A stretch of 64,000 nucleotides of DNA from Rhodospirillales bacterium (GTDB lineage: Bacteria; Pseudomonadota; Gammaproteobacteria; Nevskiales; Nevskiaceae), in NCBI GenBank assembly GCA_903970615.1, contig CAJCJH010000056.1, positions 1 through 64,000 on the forward strand, read 5' to 3'. Below are positions 33,965 through 43,196 of the stretch, one piece after another. A program made the position numbers and the translations under genes. The notes under the pieces are model-generated. The model saw only the letters and a list, made by a program, of their open reading frames with translations. It searched no databases and was not told the origin of the DNA. Within the stretch, counting starts at the first letter, position 1; each line of letters opens with the position of its first letter.

Positions 33965-36149
33965 TAGCCCGCTCCAGTTCGCGCGCAAGCAGGCCGGCGC
34001 TCTGCTCGTCGAGAATCTGCACCAGCATGCGCGAGCGCGCACTCAAAACGCTGTTGATGAACAGGATCGGAATGGCGATCAGCAGGCCCAGCACGGTGGA
34101 AATCATGGCCTGCGAAATGCCGCCGGCCATCACTTTCGGATCGCCCGCGCCGACTTCGGTAATCACCTGGAATGTGATGATCATGCCGGTGACGGTGCCG
34201 AGCAGGCCGAGCAGCGGGCCGGCCGCGACGATCATGCGCAGGAATGGCTGGAAGCGTTCGATGCGCGGCACTTCGCGCAGCACCGCTTCGGACAGCCGCG
34301 TCTCCAGCACTTCCGGATCGCGCTCGGCGCTGAAGTCGCTGAGCGAGGCCAGCACGCGGCCGAGCGGATTGTCGCGCAGTGGTTGCTTGAGATTCTGCAA
34401 CTGCCGGTTCATGCGCGCACCGATGGTGGTCAGGTACCACAGCTGGAACCCGGCGAGTCCAACACCGATCAAACCCAGCAGAATGATGACGTACCCGACC
34501 ACGCCGCCCTGCCGAATGCGATCGATCAGCTGCGGGCGCTGGGCTTCGAGCGCGAGCAGATTGCCGCGCGTGGGATCGATCGCCATCGGCTGCCAGCCGC
34601 CAGTTTCGCTGAAGTGCTTCGCCAGGCCGGTGTCCTGCGTTTGCCGCTCCGGTAACACCAGACTACCGTTTTGCATCAACAAATACTGGCCTTTATCGTC
34701 GAATGCGGTGAATGTGCCGATGCGCGTAATCTTGGATTTTTGTGGCTGACCATCGCTGCCGATCAGCGTGGCCGGGAACCGCACGACCTTGCCGTTCTCG
34801 CTCATTTCCTGCTGCAGCACGAACCAGAAACCTTCCAGATCGCGCTCGCTCGGCGTGGAATCCGGCGCGGCCAGTTTGTCCAGTAATTGCAGGCGTTCGG
34901 GATATTGCGCGGTCAAAAAAGAATCGTTGGCGATGCCTTTGTATTCGGCCGCCGTTTCGCGCACGGCGGCATAAATCTGCGCGACATCGCCGACCTGCCC
35001 GGTGAGTTGCTGCTTCAAGGCCGCGAGTTCCTTCGCGCCCGATTCGTAGCGCGAGCGGATACCATCGGCCTTGGCCTGCGCAGTGTGCTGTTCGGCTTCG
35101 GCCTGTGCCAATTGCGCGGCCTGATCGTTCTTGTTCTTGATGAAGCGCTGCTCGCGGTCGGCATCGATGCGCGCGCTGGCCTGTGCGGAATCCCGAATCT
35201 GTTTGAGCAGATCGTCGATACCTTGCGCATTGCCGGCCGGTGCAGCCTGTGCGCTGGCGACGAGTGTATTCAACGCAACATGCAGCAAATACAGGCCTTG
35301 GCGGCCGATCGTATCTAGGTTGGCAAATGCTGATCCGGTTTGATGTTGTGAATCGCCATCTAGCGAGACCTGCGCAGACGCCACCGCAGCCGGCACCGGC
35401 AACACCAGAACTTCTGGCGCAGCGGTTTCACGGGCGATGCGCAAACCCTCGCGGATGCCGGCGCGATAGCTGCCGCCCAGCGAATGCCACTGCTTCGCCG
35501 CGGCATCCCAATAACCGGTGTCGGCACCATCCGGCGTGACGTACAGCAGCGCGACGCGGCCGACGTGCAGCACGTCGACCACATGCTTCACCTCCGCCAG
35601 CGACAACTGAAGACGCTCGGCGCCGAAGCTGCGGCCATAGTCGGCTTCGACGCGATAAGCTTCGAGAATGCGGCGATACTTTTCCGCCAGCGGCGTGGCA
35701 GGGTCGGCCATCAGTTTTTTCAGGCTGTCGATGCGATCGCGCCGCTCGGCTTGCAGGAACGGCAGATCGAGTGCGACGAATTTCGCCAGGCTATCGACCA
35801 TCCGCAGCATCAGCGGCAGGATGTCCTTGGCGGTGCCATCGGCTTCGCGTGCCTGGTTTTGCAGCGCAGCCTTTTCGGCATCCTGAGTCGCCAGCAAAGG
35901 CTCGACCTGTTCGGCATACACACGCAGCTGCTGCGCCTGCCAAACCGCGGCGCGATAGCGTTCCAGCAGCGCGCGCGTCTGGTCGTCGAGCTGATCGATC
36001 TGGCTTTGCGCAGCGCGTGCGGCCTTGTTGGCGTTGGCAGCAGCATCGATCGCCGGTGAACCCGCGCTCTGCGCCGATGCCAGCAAAGGCAGCAAGCCGC
36101 AGACGAAACCGCAGAGCACTACCGACAGTTTTCCTGGAACGCTGTTCAT
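33954..36149 (-). CDS. DUF3450-TtpC fusion protein (TonB2 system)
   Basis: 731 aa from ATG 36149, GGAGG eleven bases upstream. Signal peptide 1-27 (LLPLLASAQS). DUF3450 spans about 30-253: coiled coil, then EAYRVEADYGRSF, HVGRVALLYVTPDGADTGYW and REGLRIARETAAPEVLVLPV, its normal terminus. It continues without a stop into TtpC: a coiled coil (about 310-400), EGFWFVLQQEMSENGKVVRF, GGWQPMAIDPTRGNLL, and the membrane ExbB-like domain with GGVVGYVIILLGLIGV, PLLGLLGTVTGMIITF and AMISTVLGLLIAIPILF. DUF3450 and TtpC are normally separate genes. Residues 286-301 (LYLLHVALNTLVASAQ) look like the relic of TtpC's own signal peptide. Confidence 0.9.
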   Translation of the reverse strand: MNSVPGKLSVVLCGFVCGLLPLLASAQSAGSPAIDAAANANKAARAAQSQIDQLDDQTRALLERYRAAVWQAQQLRVYAEQVEPLLATQDAEKAALQNQAREADGTAKDILPLMLRMVDSLAKFVALDLPFLQAERRDRIDSLKKLMADPATPLAEKYRRILEAYRVEADYGRSFGAERLQLSLAEVKHVVDVLHVGRVALLYVTPDGADTGYWDAAAKQWHSLGGSYRAGIREGLRIARETAAPEVLVLPVPAAVASAQVSLDGDSQHQTGSAFANLDTIGRQGLYLLHVALNTLVASAQAAPAGNAQGIDDLLKQIRDSAQASARIDADREQRFIKNKNDQAAQLAQAEAEQHTAQAKADGIRSRYESGAKELAALKQQLTGQVGDVAQIYAAVRETAAEYKGIANDSFLTAQYPERLQLLDKLAAPDSTPSERDLEGFWFVLQQEMSENGKVVRFPATLIGSDGQPQKSKITRIGTFTAFDDKGQYLLMQNGSLVLPERQTQDTGLAKHFSETGGWQPMAIDPTRGNLLALEAQRPQLIDRIRQGGVVGYVIILLGLIGVGLAGFQLWYLTTIGARMNRQLQNLKQPLRDNPLGRVLASLSDFSAERDPEVLETRLSEAVLREVPRIERFQPFLRMIVAAGPLLGLLGTVTGMIITFQVITEVGAGDPKVMAGGISQAMISTVLGLLIAIPILFINSVLSARSRMLVQILDEQSAGLLARELERANVG

Positions 36150-36476
36150 CAATACCGCCGCCTCCATTTTTGATCGCCGCAAACTTTGGTCACTATCGGC
36201 GATGAATACGCCGAATGTACAGCCTGCTTCGCGCCGCGGCACCGGGGAAATTCATCCCATCGGCATCGCAGCGCAAATAGTGACGCGCGGAAAGCCAACC
36301 GGCAGTGACGCGAGTCCGCAGACCGGCGGCGCTGAGGCCAGTCGCAAGGCGCTCGTCATGGCACAACGCATGAAACGCATGCGGCGATACAAATCAGCCG
36401 CGATCTTGGTTACGCTGAACGCCTCATTCACGGTTAGTTCAAGGCTTGATCACCGTTTATTTAGGAGGAGGATTCG
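36150..36476. other. Divergent intergenic region
   Basis: This region separates the TonB2 operon from the rhodanese gene and must hold both promoters. A plus-strand frame crosses it but lacks any family signature. The only clear element is the AGGAGGAGG ribosome-binding site of the rhodanese gene at its right end. Confidence 0.4.
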
Positions 36477-36845
36477 ATGGCTGCCACTCATTCGTCCGCT
36501 TTTCTGGCGCTGGTCAATGCCGCACGCGGGCGCATCAAGGAAATCAACTCGCCGCAGCTGGTGGAAATTCTGCAGAAACATCCGCAGGCCGCGGTGATCG
36601 ACACCCGCGAAGAAAGCGAATTCGCGGCGGGTCATGTGAAAGGCGCGGAGTGGATCGGCAAGGGCGTGATCGAGCGCGATATCGAAGCCAAACATCCGGA
36701 TAAATCCGAGCCGCTCTATCTGTATTGCGGCGGCGGTTTTCGCTCCGCGCTGGCGGCAGATGCGCTGCAAAACATGGGCTACACGCGAGTGTATTCGGTA
36801 GACGGCGGCTGGCGCGTGCTGAAGGATTTGCTGCCGACGGAGTGA
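36477..36845 (+). CDS. Rhodanese-like domain protein
   Basis: A 122-aa single-domain rhodanese. AAVIDTREESEFAAGHVKGA is the N-terminal signature, and the active loop YLYCGGGFRS carries the persulfide cysteine C84, followed by NMGYTRVYSVDGGW. The six-residue loop CGGGFR suggests a sulfurtransferase. Start and ribosome-binding site (AGGAGG, six bases) are strong. It is cytoplasmic, with no signal peptide. It is monocistronic and its substrate cannot be told from context. Confidence 0.92.
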   Translation: MAATHSSAFLALVNAARGRIKEINSPQLVEILQKHPQAAVIDTREESEFAAGHVKGAEWIGKGVIERDIEAKHPDKSEPLYLYCGGGFRSALAADALQNMGYTRVYSVDGGWRVLKDLLPTE

Positions 36846-36982
36846 GGTGCGGCTACCCCGAGCTTTCGCACTCGATTAAAACTCATCTCACGAATGCTGT
36901 TGAGAATACTGCGCGCTCGGTATTGCGCGCGCTGGCAACTTGCAGACTGCCTTCGCTGCCAAGCTCATGCGATGATTGCTGG

Positions 36983-37528
36983 TCACTCCGAATAAGCCAC
37001 ACTGACGACCTCGAATTCGCGCTCGCCGACCGGCAATTTGAGCGCGATGACATCGCCGGTTTTTTTCTTCAGCAGCGCACGCGCCATCGGTGAATCGACA
37101 CTGATGTAGCCCGGCTCGAAATCGATTTCATCGGCGCCGACGATGCGATAGCGGCGCGGTGCATTCTCGCTATCGCGCAGTTCCACGCGCGCGCCGAAGA
37201 AGATGCGGCTGGCATCCGCCGGCGGCCGGTCCACCACTTTCAATTCGGGCAGGCGCTGCTGCAGATAACGCACGCGGCGATCGAGTTCGCGCAGTTCCTT
37301 CTTGCGATAGATGTACTCGGCGTTTTCGGAGCGATCGCCTTCGGCCGCCGCCGCTGCCAGCGCGCGCACCACTTCGGGCCGTCGCACACCCCAAAGCTGC
37401 TGATACTCCGCGCGCAGGCGCTCGTAGCCCGCGCGCGTGATGTAGGCGGAACGCGCGATGCCAGCGCGCGCAATTTGATCTTCGTTGTCCGCCGCGAAAT
37501 CCGCTTCGCGTCCCCAGCCGCGCGCCAT
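36983..37528 (-). CDS. greB: Transcription elongation factor GreB
   Basis: 181 aa. The coiled-coil N-terminal domain ([39 protein letters not shown]) contains the acidic tip that reaches into the RNA polymerase secondary channel. The C-terminal FKBP-like domain has [11 protein letters not shown] and [20 protein letters not shown]. The [14 protein letters not shown] wording is GreB-like rather than GreA-like. It stimulates transcript cleavage in backtracked complexes. ATG 37528 (MARGWG) is preferred; a TTG at 37549 is less likely. A 30-residue leader precedes the usual GreB start. Confidence 0.93.
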   Translation of the reverse strand: MARGWGREADFAADNEDQIARAGIARSAYITRAGYERLRAEYQQLWGVRRPEVVRALAAAAAEGDRSENAEYIYRKKELRELDRRVRYLQQRLPELKVVDRPPADASRIFFGARVELRDSENAPRRYRIVGADEIDFEPGYISVDSPMARALLKKKTGDVIALKLPVGEREFEVVSVAYSE

Positions 37529-37552
37529 TGATATCCGGCCTGAACTCAAGGA

Positions 37553-38404
37553 CTAATCGATCTTCGGCGTGTCGTCCGGCACGAAGAAATCCGGCAGCAG
37601 TTTTGCAGTCGGCGTACCCGGCACGGCGGCGTAGGCACTGAAATCGCGGATGCCGGCCTTGTCGTGCAGCACGACATCGTCGATGCAGAAATTGCCGGTG
37701 AATTCGCGCGCAGGCTGCGTCAGAATCACATACGCGGCATCGGCCATGATTTCCGGCGTGCGGCTGCGGCTCATGAATTTATCGCCGCCGAGCATGTTTA
37801 CCGCGGCGGTGGCGATCAAGGTGCGCGGCCACAGCGCGTTGGCGGCGATGCCATCCTTGCGAAACTCCTCGGCCCAGGCCAGCGTACACAGGCTCATGCC
37901 GTATTTCGCCATCGAATACGCGACGTGCGGGCCGAACCATTTCGGCTTCATGTCGAGCGGCGGGCTCAGCGTGAGAATGTGCGGATTTGCCGCATTTTTA
38001 AGATAGGGAACCGCATACTTGCCGGTCATGAAGGTGCCGCGCGCATTGATGCCGTTCATCAAGTCGTAGCGCTTCATGTCGGTCGCCAGCGTGCCGGTGA
38101 GGCTGATCGCGCTGGCGTTGTTGATGAGGATGTCGATGCCGCCGAACTGGTCCGCCGTCTGCTTGAGTGCGGCGACCACCTGGGCTTCTTCGCGGATATC
38201 GCACTGGATCGGCAAGCCCTTGCCGCCGGCCGCGTCGATCGCTTCCACCGAACTGAAAATGGTGCCCGCCAGTTTCGGATTCGGCTCCGCGGTTTTCGCC
38301 GCGATCGCCACGTTGGCGCCATCGCGCGCCGCGCGCAGCGCAATCGCCAGGCCAATGCCGCGGCTGCCGCCGGTGATGAACAGCGTCTTGCCTTTCAAAC
38401 TCAT
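37553..38404 (-). CDS. Short-chain dehydrogenase/reductase (HSDL2-like)
   Basis: A 283-aa SDR. NAD(P) motif TGGSRGIG near residue 12, NNASAIS, and catalytic region HVAYSMAKYGMSL, the YxxxK with an upstream serine in LTLSPPLD. The LNP/PKW wording (DMKPKWFGPHVAYSMAK) and the FCIDDVVL end match the HSDL2-like group, which lacks the sterol carrier domain here. Substrate probably a lipid or fatty-acid derivative by family. The start is ATG 38404. It ends 24 bases upstream of greB on the same strand. Confidence 0.9.
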   Translation of the reverse strand: MSLKGKTLFITGGSRGIGLAIALRAARDGANVAIAAKTAEPNPKLAGTIFSSVEAIDAAGGKGLPIQCDIREEAQVVAALKQTADQFGGIDILINNASAISLTGTLATDMKRYDLMNGINARGTFMTGKYAVPYLKNAANPHILTLSPPLDMKPKWFGPHVAYSMAKYGMSLCTLAWAEEFRKDGIAANALWPRTLIATAAVNMLGGDKFMSRSRTPEIMADAAYVILTQPAREFTGNFCIDDVVLHDKAGIRDFSAYAAVPGTPTAKLLPDFFVPDDTPKID

Positions 38405-38653
38405 GAATTCGCTCCGTGGATGCCCAAGCCGCCTGCGACCCACATCAGGCATTGGGGAAATTATTTTGAGGCGCGAGTTTAGCCGATGAACGGGCGGCGT
38501 CGTGTCATCCAATCTTTGGGAATCGTTCGGGCCAGCGCAACCGGAATGCCGAGCGAGAGTGGCGAGAGCAATCGCCGATTCAGCGACTCATCAATGCGCA
38601 ATCAATGCGGGTTCAACATCGAACGAGCCTCTATTCAAAACTAGCCGAGCGCT

Positions 38654-41383
38654 TTAGCGCACCATCGCCGTCATGTTGGCGATGCGCTCGGCCTGCACCC
38701 GGTTCAGATTGCGAAAAATGATCGCGGCAATGCGCGGATGCCGCAGACGCAGACCTTCGAGATCCTGCGAATCGAAACGCAGCACGCGCACCGGCGTGAC
38801 CGTATCGATGCTGGCCGTGCGGCGCTGGCCGAAGTAGCCGGCTTCGCCGATCACTGCGCCGCGACCGAGGCTGGCAAGCTTCGTTCGACTGTCTTCCCGA
38901 TCGAGATTGACGTCGACCTGGCCATCGATGATGACGTAGATATCGCGCGCCAGATCGCCTTCCTGGATCAGCCGCGTGCGCTCCGGCACTTTTTCCATGC
39001 GCGACAGCAAAGCGAACACGCGCGCCTGCCGCGACGACAAACCGGACAGCAGCGGAATCGTGTGCTGCGGGCTGCGGCCGAGATCGAGCAGCAGCAAATC
39101 CCACAGGGTGACGATGCGCAGCCGCGAGCCGAGCGCCGGTGTCAGCGTCATATCCGCGAACCAGGCGACCAGCAGGGTCCATGCCGCGAGTACACCGAAC
39201 TGCACCTGATTGTGCAGGCCGCTGCCGGTAAAAACGAGGAAGCCGATGCAGAGCGCGGCAGTGGCCAGCGTGATCGGCCGCAGCACCGACGACAAGGCCG
39301 AGGCGATCGCGCCGGTCTCCGAACCGACTTCGCGCGCATCGGCGTTGAAGCGCGCGAGAAAATGCACGGTATCGTTCACCGCGATGCCGAGCACGATGCA
39401 GGCGACCAGACTGGTGGTCGGGTTCAAATTGATATGCAGCAGCCCGAGCGTGCCGAAATAAACCGAGATCGGAATCAGATTCGGTAGCGTTGCCAGAAGG
39501 CCGGCGCGGAGCGAGGTGAACATCAGCGACAGCACCAGCCAGATCGCCAGCGTGGCGATGCCGATCGCGCGCAGATGCCCGCTGGCAATGGCGTTTACCG
39601 CGCGTGTGGCGATCACCGACGAGCCGGTGACTTGCGCTGCGAGCGGCGGCGGCAGCTCGGCGAGACGCGCATCGAGCCGCTTGAGGAAATCGCCGATCAG
39701 CAGCGAGCCATCGACATTGATGCGCGCGGTCAGCACCGCGGAACGGAAGCGCGGATCGACCAGATGCTGAATCTGGTCGCCGCCGCCGAACACCAGAATC
39801 TGCTTCACAGCACCGGCCGTCTCCGGCACCGCAAAAAACTTCGGATCGTTGTCGTTGAGCGCCTGATTCAACAGCTTCAGATGATCGACATACGACACCA
39901 CGCCGCCGACTTCCGGCTGCGCGCGCAGCCAGGTTTCAAGAGCGTCGAGTGCGGCGATCTGCTGCGGATCGGTGAGCGTTTCGTTGACATGCGTATCGAC
40001 GAAAATCGAGACCACGTTGGCGCCGTTGAAGATGCGGTTGATGGTTTCAAAATCCTCACGCACCGCAGTGCCTTTATCGAAGCTGGCGATGTAATCCGCA
40101 CCGGTGCGGATGTGCGAGGCGAACCACAGATTCAGCGGTAGCAGCAGCGCTGCAATCAGGATGATCGGCACACGCCAGCGCGTATCGAATTCCGCCAGCC
40201 ACGCGCCCCAGCGTACGAATAAACGCTGACCAAACGACGGCGCTTCGCGCGAGCAGCCGACGGTGTTCAGGAACGGCGGCAGCACGATGAACGTCAGCAG
40301 CGCCACATACAGCGTGCCGAGACTGGAGAGCAATGCGAATTCGCGGATCGCTTGCAGCGGGTTCAGCATCAGCGACAGGAAGCCGATGATGGTGGTGGTC
40401 GTCGAAATCAGCAGACCGACACCGATGCGGTTCATCACCCATTCGGAGCGTTTTTTTTTGTCGACCAGCGGCACCAGCTGGCGTGAAAAGAAATATGCAG
40501 ACAGCAGATGGATCGTGTACGACAAGCCGATGGTGATGACCAGCGGCGGCACCAGCGCGGTGACCAGATTGAACTGGATATTCAGCAGCACTGCCGTGGC
40601 AATAGTCCAGATCAAGGCCATCGCCACCGTCGAGAGCGCTGCAAATGCCGCGCGGATGCTGCGGAAAGTGGCGATCAACAGAATCGAAACCAGGCCGAAC
40701 ACCGCTGGCACGGTGAAGCGCAGGGTTTTCGCCAGCGCCAGGCCGGTGGCGGAGCGGATCGGCAAGGTACCGGTGATCCAGACCTGCGCGCCGGGCACTA
40801 TTTTTTTCGCCAAGGCGCGCAGCTGCGGATCGATATCGCGCTGCGTATATTCGTGCGGCGTCATCCGCGGCATGCTCAGCGCAAACGCGGCGACCTTGCC
40901 ATCGTTGGAAACCAGCGTGCCGCGATACAGCGGATTGGCTTCGAGCTGGGCCGCGAATCCGCCGATACTCTGCGGCTCGGCACGCGCCTGTTCGGTGAAC
41001 GTGGTGAGCGTGACCTCATCACCCTGGGTAGCGATATTCGGCGCCGTCGCCAGTGAAAAAACGCCTTGCACACCGTCGACTTTCTTGAAGCATGCCGTCA
41101 ATTTTGCGATCGCCGCGAGATTGGCGTCGTTGAACACGTCGGGCGCGAATTGCACAGCGACGATCACCGGATCATCCTCGCCGAACAGATGCCTCACCTG
41201 CGAAAGCAAGGCCCGATCGTTATCATTTTCCGGCAGCAGCGCTTCGGCGGAAGGGTCGACATGAAACCGCGGCGTCAGGCTCGGCCAATCAAAACACGTG
41301 GCGGCGGCTACCAGCGAAATCAGCATGGCCGTGCCGAGCACGCTGCGTGGGCGTTGAGCCAACCAGTGCAGCAGCGCGAACAT
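38654..41383 (-). CDS. RND-superfamily (MMPL/HAE3) exporter with C-terminal cNMP-binding domain
   Basis: 909 aa. Two RND halves, each with one N-terminal helix, a periplasmic loop (for example FHVDPSAEALLPENDNDRA) and a five-helix bundle (ALVPPLVITIGLSYTIHLLS; TSLVACIVLGIAVNDTVHFL). A cyclic-nucleotide-binding domain fills the last ~115 residues: RTRLIQEGDLARDIYVIIDG, ASLGRGAVIGEAGYFGQRRT. Single-polypeptide HAE3-type proteins usually export hydrophobic or lipidic compounds to the outer membrane. The fused cNMP domain suggests gating by cAMP or c-di-GMP-like ligands. The LolA-like gene upstream is the expected periplasmic partner. Confidence 0.92.
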   Translation of the reverse strand: MFALLHWLAQRPRSVLGTAMLISLVAAATCFDWPSLTPRFHVDPSAEALLPENDNDRALLSQVRHLFGEDDPVIVAVQFAPDVFNDANLAAIAKLTACFKKVDGVQGVFSLATAPNIATQGDEVTLTTFTEQARAEPQSIGGFAAQLEANPLYRGTLVSNDGKVAAFALSMPRMTPHEYTQRDIDPQLRALAKKIVPGAQVWITGTLPIRSATGLALAKTLRFTVPAVFGLVSILLIATFRSIRAAFAALSTVAMALIWTIATAVLLNIQFNLVTALVPPLVITIGLSYTIHLLSAYFFSRQLVPLVDKKKRSEWVMNRIGVGLLISTTTTIIGFLSLMLNPLQAIREFALLSSLGTLYVALLTFIVLPPFLNTVGCSREAPSFGQRLFVRWGAWLAEFDTRWRVPIILIAALLLPLNLWFASHIRTGADYIASFDKGTAVREDFETINRIFNGANVVSIFVDTHVNETLTDPQQIAALDALETWLRAQPEVGGVVSYVDHLKLLNQALNDNDPKFFAVPETAGAVKQILVFGGGDQIQHLVDPRFRSAVLTARINVDGSLLIGDFLKRLDARLAELPPPLAAQVTGSSVIATRAVNAIASGHLRAIGIATLAIWLVLSLMFTSLRAGLLATLPNLIPISVYFGTLGLLHINLNPTTSLVACIVLGIAVNDTVHFLARFNADAREVGSETGAIASALSSVLRPITLATAALCIGFLVFTGSGLHNQVQFGVLAAWTLLVAWFADMTLTPALGSRLRIVTLWDLLLLDLGRSPQHTIPLLSGLSSRQARVFALLSRMEKVPERTRLIQEGDLARDIYVIIDGQVDVNLDREDSRTKLASLGRGAVIGEAGYFGQRRTASIDTVTPVRVLRFDSQDLEGLRLRHPRIAAIIFRNLNRVQAERIANMTAMVR

Positions 41384-41389
41384 CGCCGG

Positions 41390-42211
41390 TCAGTTGCCGA
41401 GATAAAAGGCGTTCGGATCGAAATAGCGCGACGGCAGATCAGTGCCGCTGGTGACGCCCAGAACCTTCAGCGTGGTCGCGGTGTTTTCCTTCAGATCGCG
41501 CATCTGCATCTGCGACAGATACCAGTATTTTCCGGACTGCTGCAGCGCAGACGCCGGTGCGGTCAACTCTTTGCTGACCTTGTCGCCTTCATAAAAATCA
41601 ACCTTCAGCGCGACGCAGGATTTCTGGTCGATCCAGCTACGCATCGTCGTATAACGCGAGTCCTGCGCGGGTTTGGTTTTCAGCCGCAGGACATACACGG
41701 GCCGATTTTCGATCGCCGCCGGCGCTTCCAGAACCGGCTCACTGCCATCGAACGCGCTTTCGATCTGCTTGATGTCGTTGTAGCTGAAATCGGTGCCGAG
41801 CATGGCGCCATCCGCCGAGCCGCCGCTGATGCGCCGCACGCGATTCATCGATGGCAGATACATGTACATCTGGTCGCCATGATCGGGCGGCGTTTCACGC
41901 ACCAGATAACCCGCGCCAGACAAATCCGATGGCGAGGAAATTCGCAGCGATGCGCGGATCAAACCGTTTTCGGTCATCGCAAACAGGCGGCCCTTGAGCG
42001 TACGCGGACTGCCGCTGCGATCGGTGACATCCAGTTCGATTTCCTGGATGCGCACGCTCGAAGGCACATTCGCCCGCATACAGTCGACCACTTTTTGCAG
42101 CTCCGCATCCGCTGCGGCGCCAGCAGAATTCGGCGCGCACATGAACGCCGGAACCGCTGCGCAGGCCAGCATCATCAGGCGCAATTTCGATTTCGCCGAG
42201 CGATTTTTCAT
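41390..42211 (-). CDS. Outer-membrane lipoprotein-sorting (LolA-like) periplasmic protein
   Basis: 273 aa with a signal peptide (LMMLACAAVPAFMCA) and a beta-barrel-like mature domain: VRIQEIELDVTDRSGSPRTL, DHGDQMYMYLPSMNRVRRIS, GSADGAMLGTDFSYNDIKQI and CVALKVDFYEGDKVSKELT. This is the LolA-like family that pairs with MMPL-type exporters in hydrocarbon- and sterol-associated gammaproteobacteria. It probably shuttles a lipid or lipoprotein cargo across the periplasm. It starts six bases from the exporter on the same strand, so the two form an operon. Confidence 0.9.
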   Translation of the reverse strand: MKNRSAKSKLRLMMLACAAVPAFMCAPNSAGAAADAELQKVVDCMRANVPSSVRIQEIELDVTDRSGSPRTLKGRLFAMTENGLIRASLRISSPSDLSGAGYLVRETPPDHGDQMYMYLPSMNRVRRISGGSADGAMLGTDFSYNDIKQIESAFDGSEPVLEAPAAIENRPVYVLRLKTKPAQDSRYTTMRSWIDQKSCVALKVDFYEGDKVSKELTAPASALQQSGKYWYLSQMQMRDLKENTATTLKVLGVTSGTDLPSRYFDPNAFYLGN

Positions 42212-42421
42212 ATCCCTTTCCCCAAGCCTTGAGTGCGGCGCGTCGCCGATTCACGCGAACAAAACCTGAACCCGGATCAACGCCTATAACAAGACTAGCC
42301 GAGAACTTTCCACGCTGCTTGATGGCCCCAAAAAGACAATAAGAAAGCCAATGGAAAGTCGACAGAAAACCAATCGAAAACGCACACAACCAATTCCCGG
42401 CGACGCGCTACGGCCAAGCGC

Positions 42422-42670
42422 TCACTTTTGATATTTTTCTTTCCACTCGGAATACGGCATGCCGTAAACGCGCTCTCGCGCCTGCTCGTCGCTGACTTCG
42501 ATGCCCGCATCAAGCGCCGCTTGCCGATACCATTTCGACAGGCAATTACGGCAGAACCCGGCCAGATTCATCAGCTCGATGTTCTGCACTTCCTTGCGCG
42601 AATCCAGATGTTGCAACAGCCGCCGGAACGCCGCGGCTTCGAGTTGCTGCTGCTGTTCAGGGCTCAACAA
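42422..42670 (-). CDS. DUF1244 family protein
   Basis: An 82-aa protein matching DUF1244: AAFRRLLQHLDSRKEVQNIE, LMNLAGFCRNCLSKWYRQAA and YGMPYSEWKEKYQK. The conserved cysteine pair FCRNCL may form a metal or redox site. The start is TTG 42670, preceded by GAGG. Function unknown; it is widespread in alpha- and gammaproteobacteria. Adjacent to a small membrane peptide on the same strand. Confidence 0.9.
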   Translation of the reverse strand: MLSPEQQQQLEAAAFRRLLQHLDSRKEVQNIELMNLAGFCRNCLSKWYRQAALDAGIEVSDEQARERVYGMPYSEWKEKYQK

Positions 42671-42719
42671 TGGCTACCTCTTGTGTTGCAAAACGGGTGA
42701 AACCTTGAAGTCTGCCGAA

Positions 42720-42920
42720 CTACACTCCGGAACGTCCGCCGCGTGGCCCGAACAGATACCAGAGAATCACGCCGAGCACCGGCAGCGCCAGAATCACCAC
42801 GACCCAGATCGCCTTCTTCAGATTATCCGCGCTGCTTTGCAGAATGTTCAGGATCGCAAAAATATCGACGATCAGAACCAGTATTCCAAAAATTCCATAG
42901 TAACTGTTGCCGAATAACAT
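42720..42920 (-). CDS. PLDc_N-type small membrane protein
   Basis: 66 aa with two membrane helices, GILVLIVDIFAILNILQSS and AIWVVVILALPVLGVILWYLF, and the closing GPRGGR. This is the phospholipase D N-terminal membrane domain (PLDc_N) occurring alone, without any nuclease part. The ribosome-binding site AAGGAAA precedes ATG 42920. It is common as an isolated peptide in proteobacteria; role unknown. Confidence 0.88.
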   Translation of the reverse strand: MLFGNSYYGIFGILVLIVDIFAILNILQSSADNLKKAIWVVVILALPVLGVILWYLFGPRGGRSGV

Positions 42921-43196
42921 TTCGATTTCCTTGTGTTGTAATCGACGGGAGTTCGCTTGCGCGAGGTCGCGCGGCGATCAACCGCTGCCGCGCTAGGACC
43001 GATCCGCTTGCGCGACGTTCCCTGCCACCGACATCGCGCGCAAAATCGGGCTCAAAATCCGCCTGTAATCCGCGTCGCAAACGCGCTGGCTCAAGCGCTT
43101 TAACTGCCTGTTAACCTTTGATTGGCTTGCAGCATTACGCAGGCAATCAACCTTACGATTGCAATTGCCAACACCGGCGCTATTGTCCGAACACGC

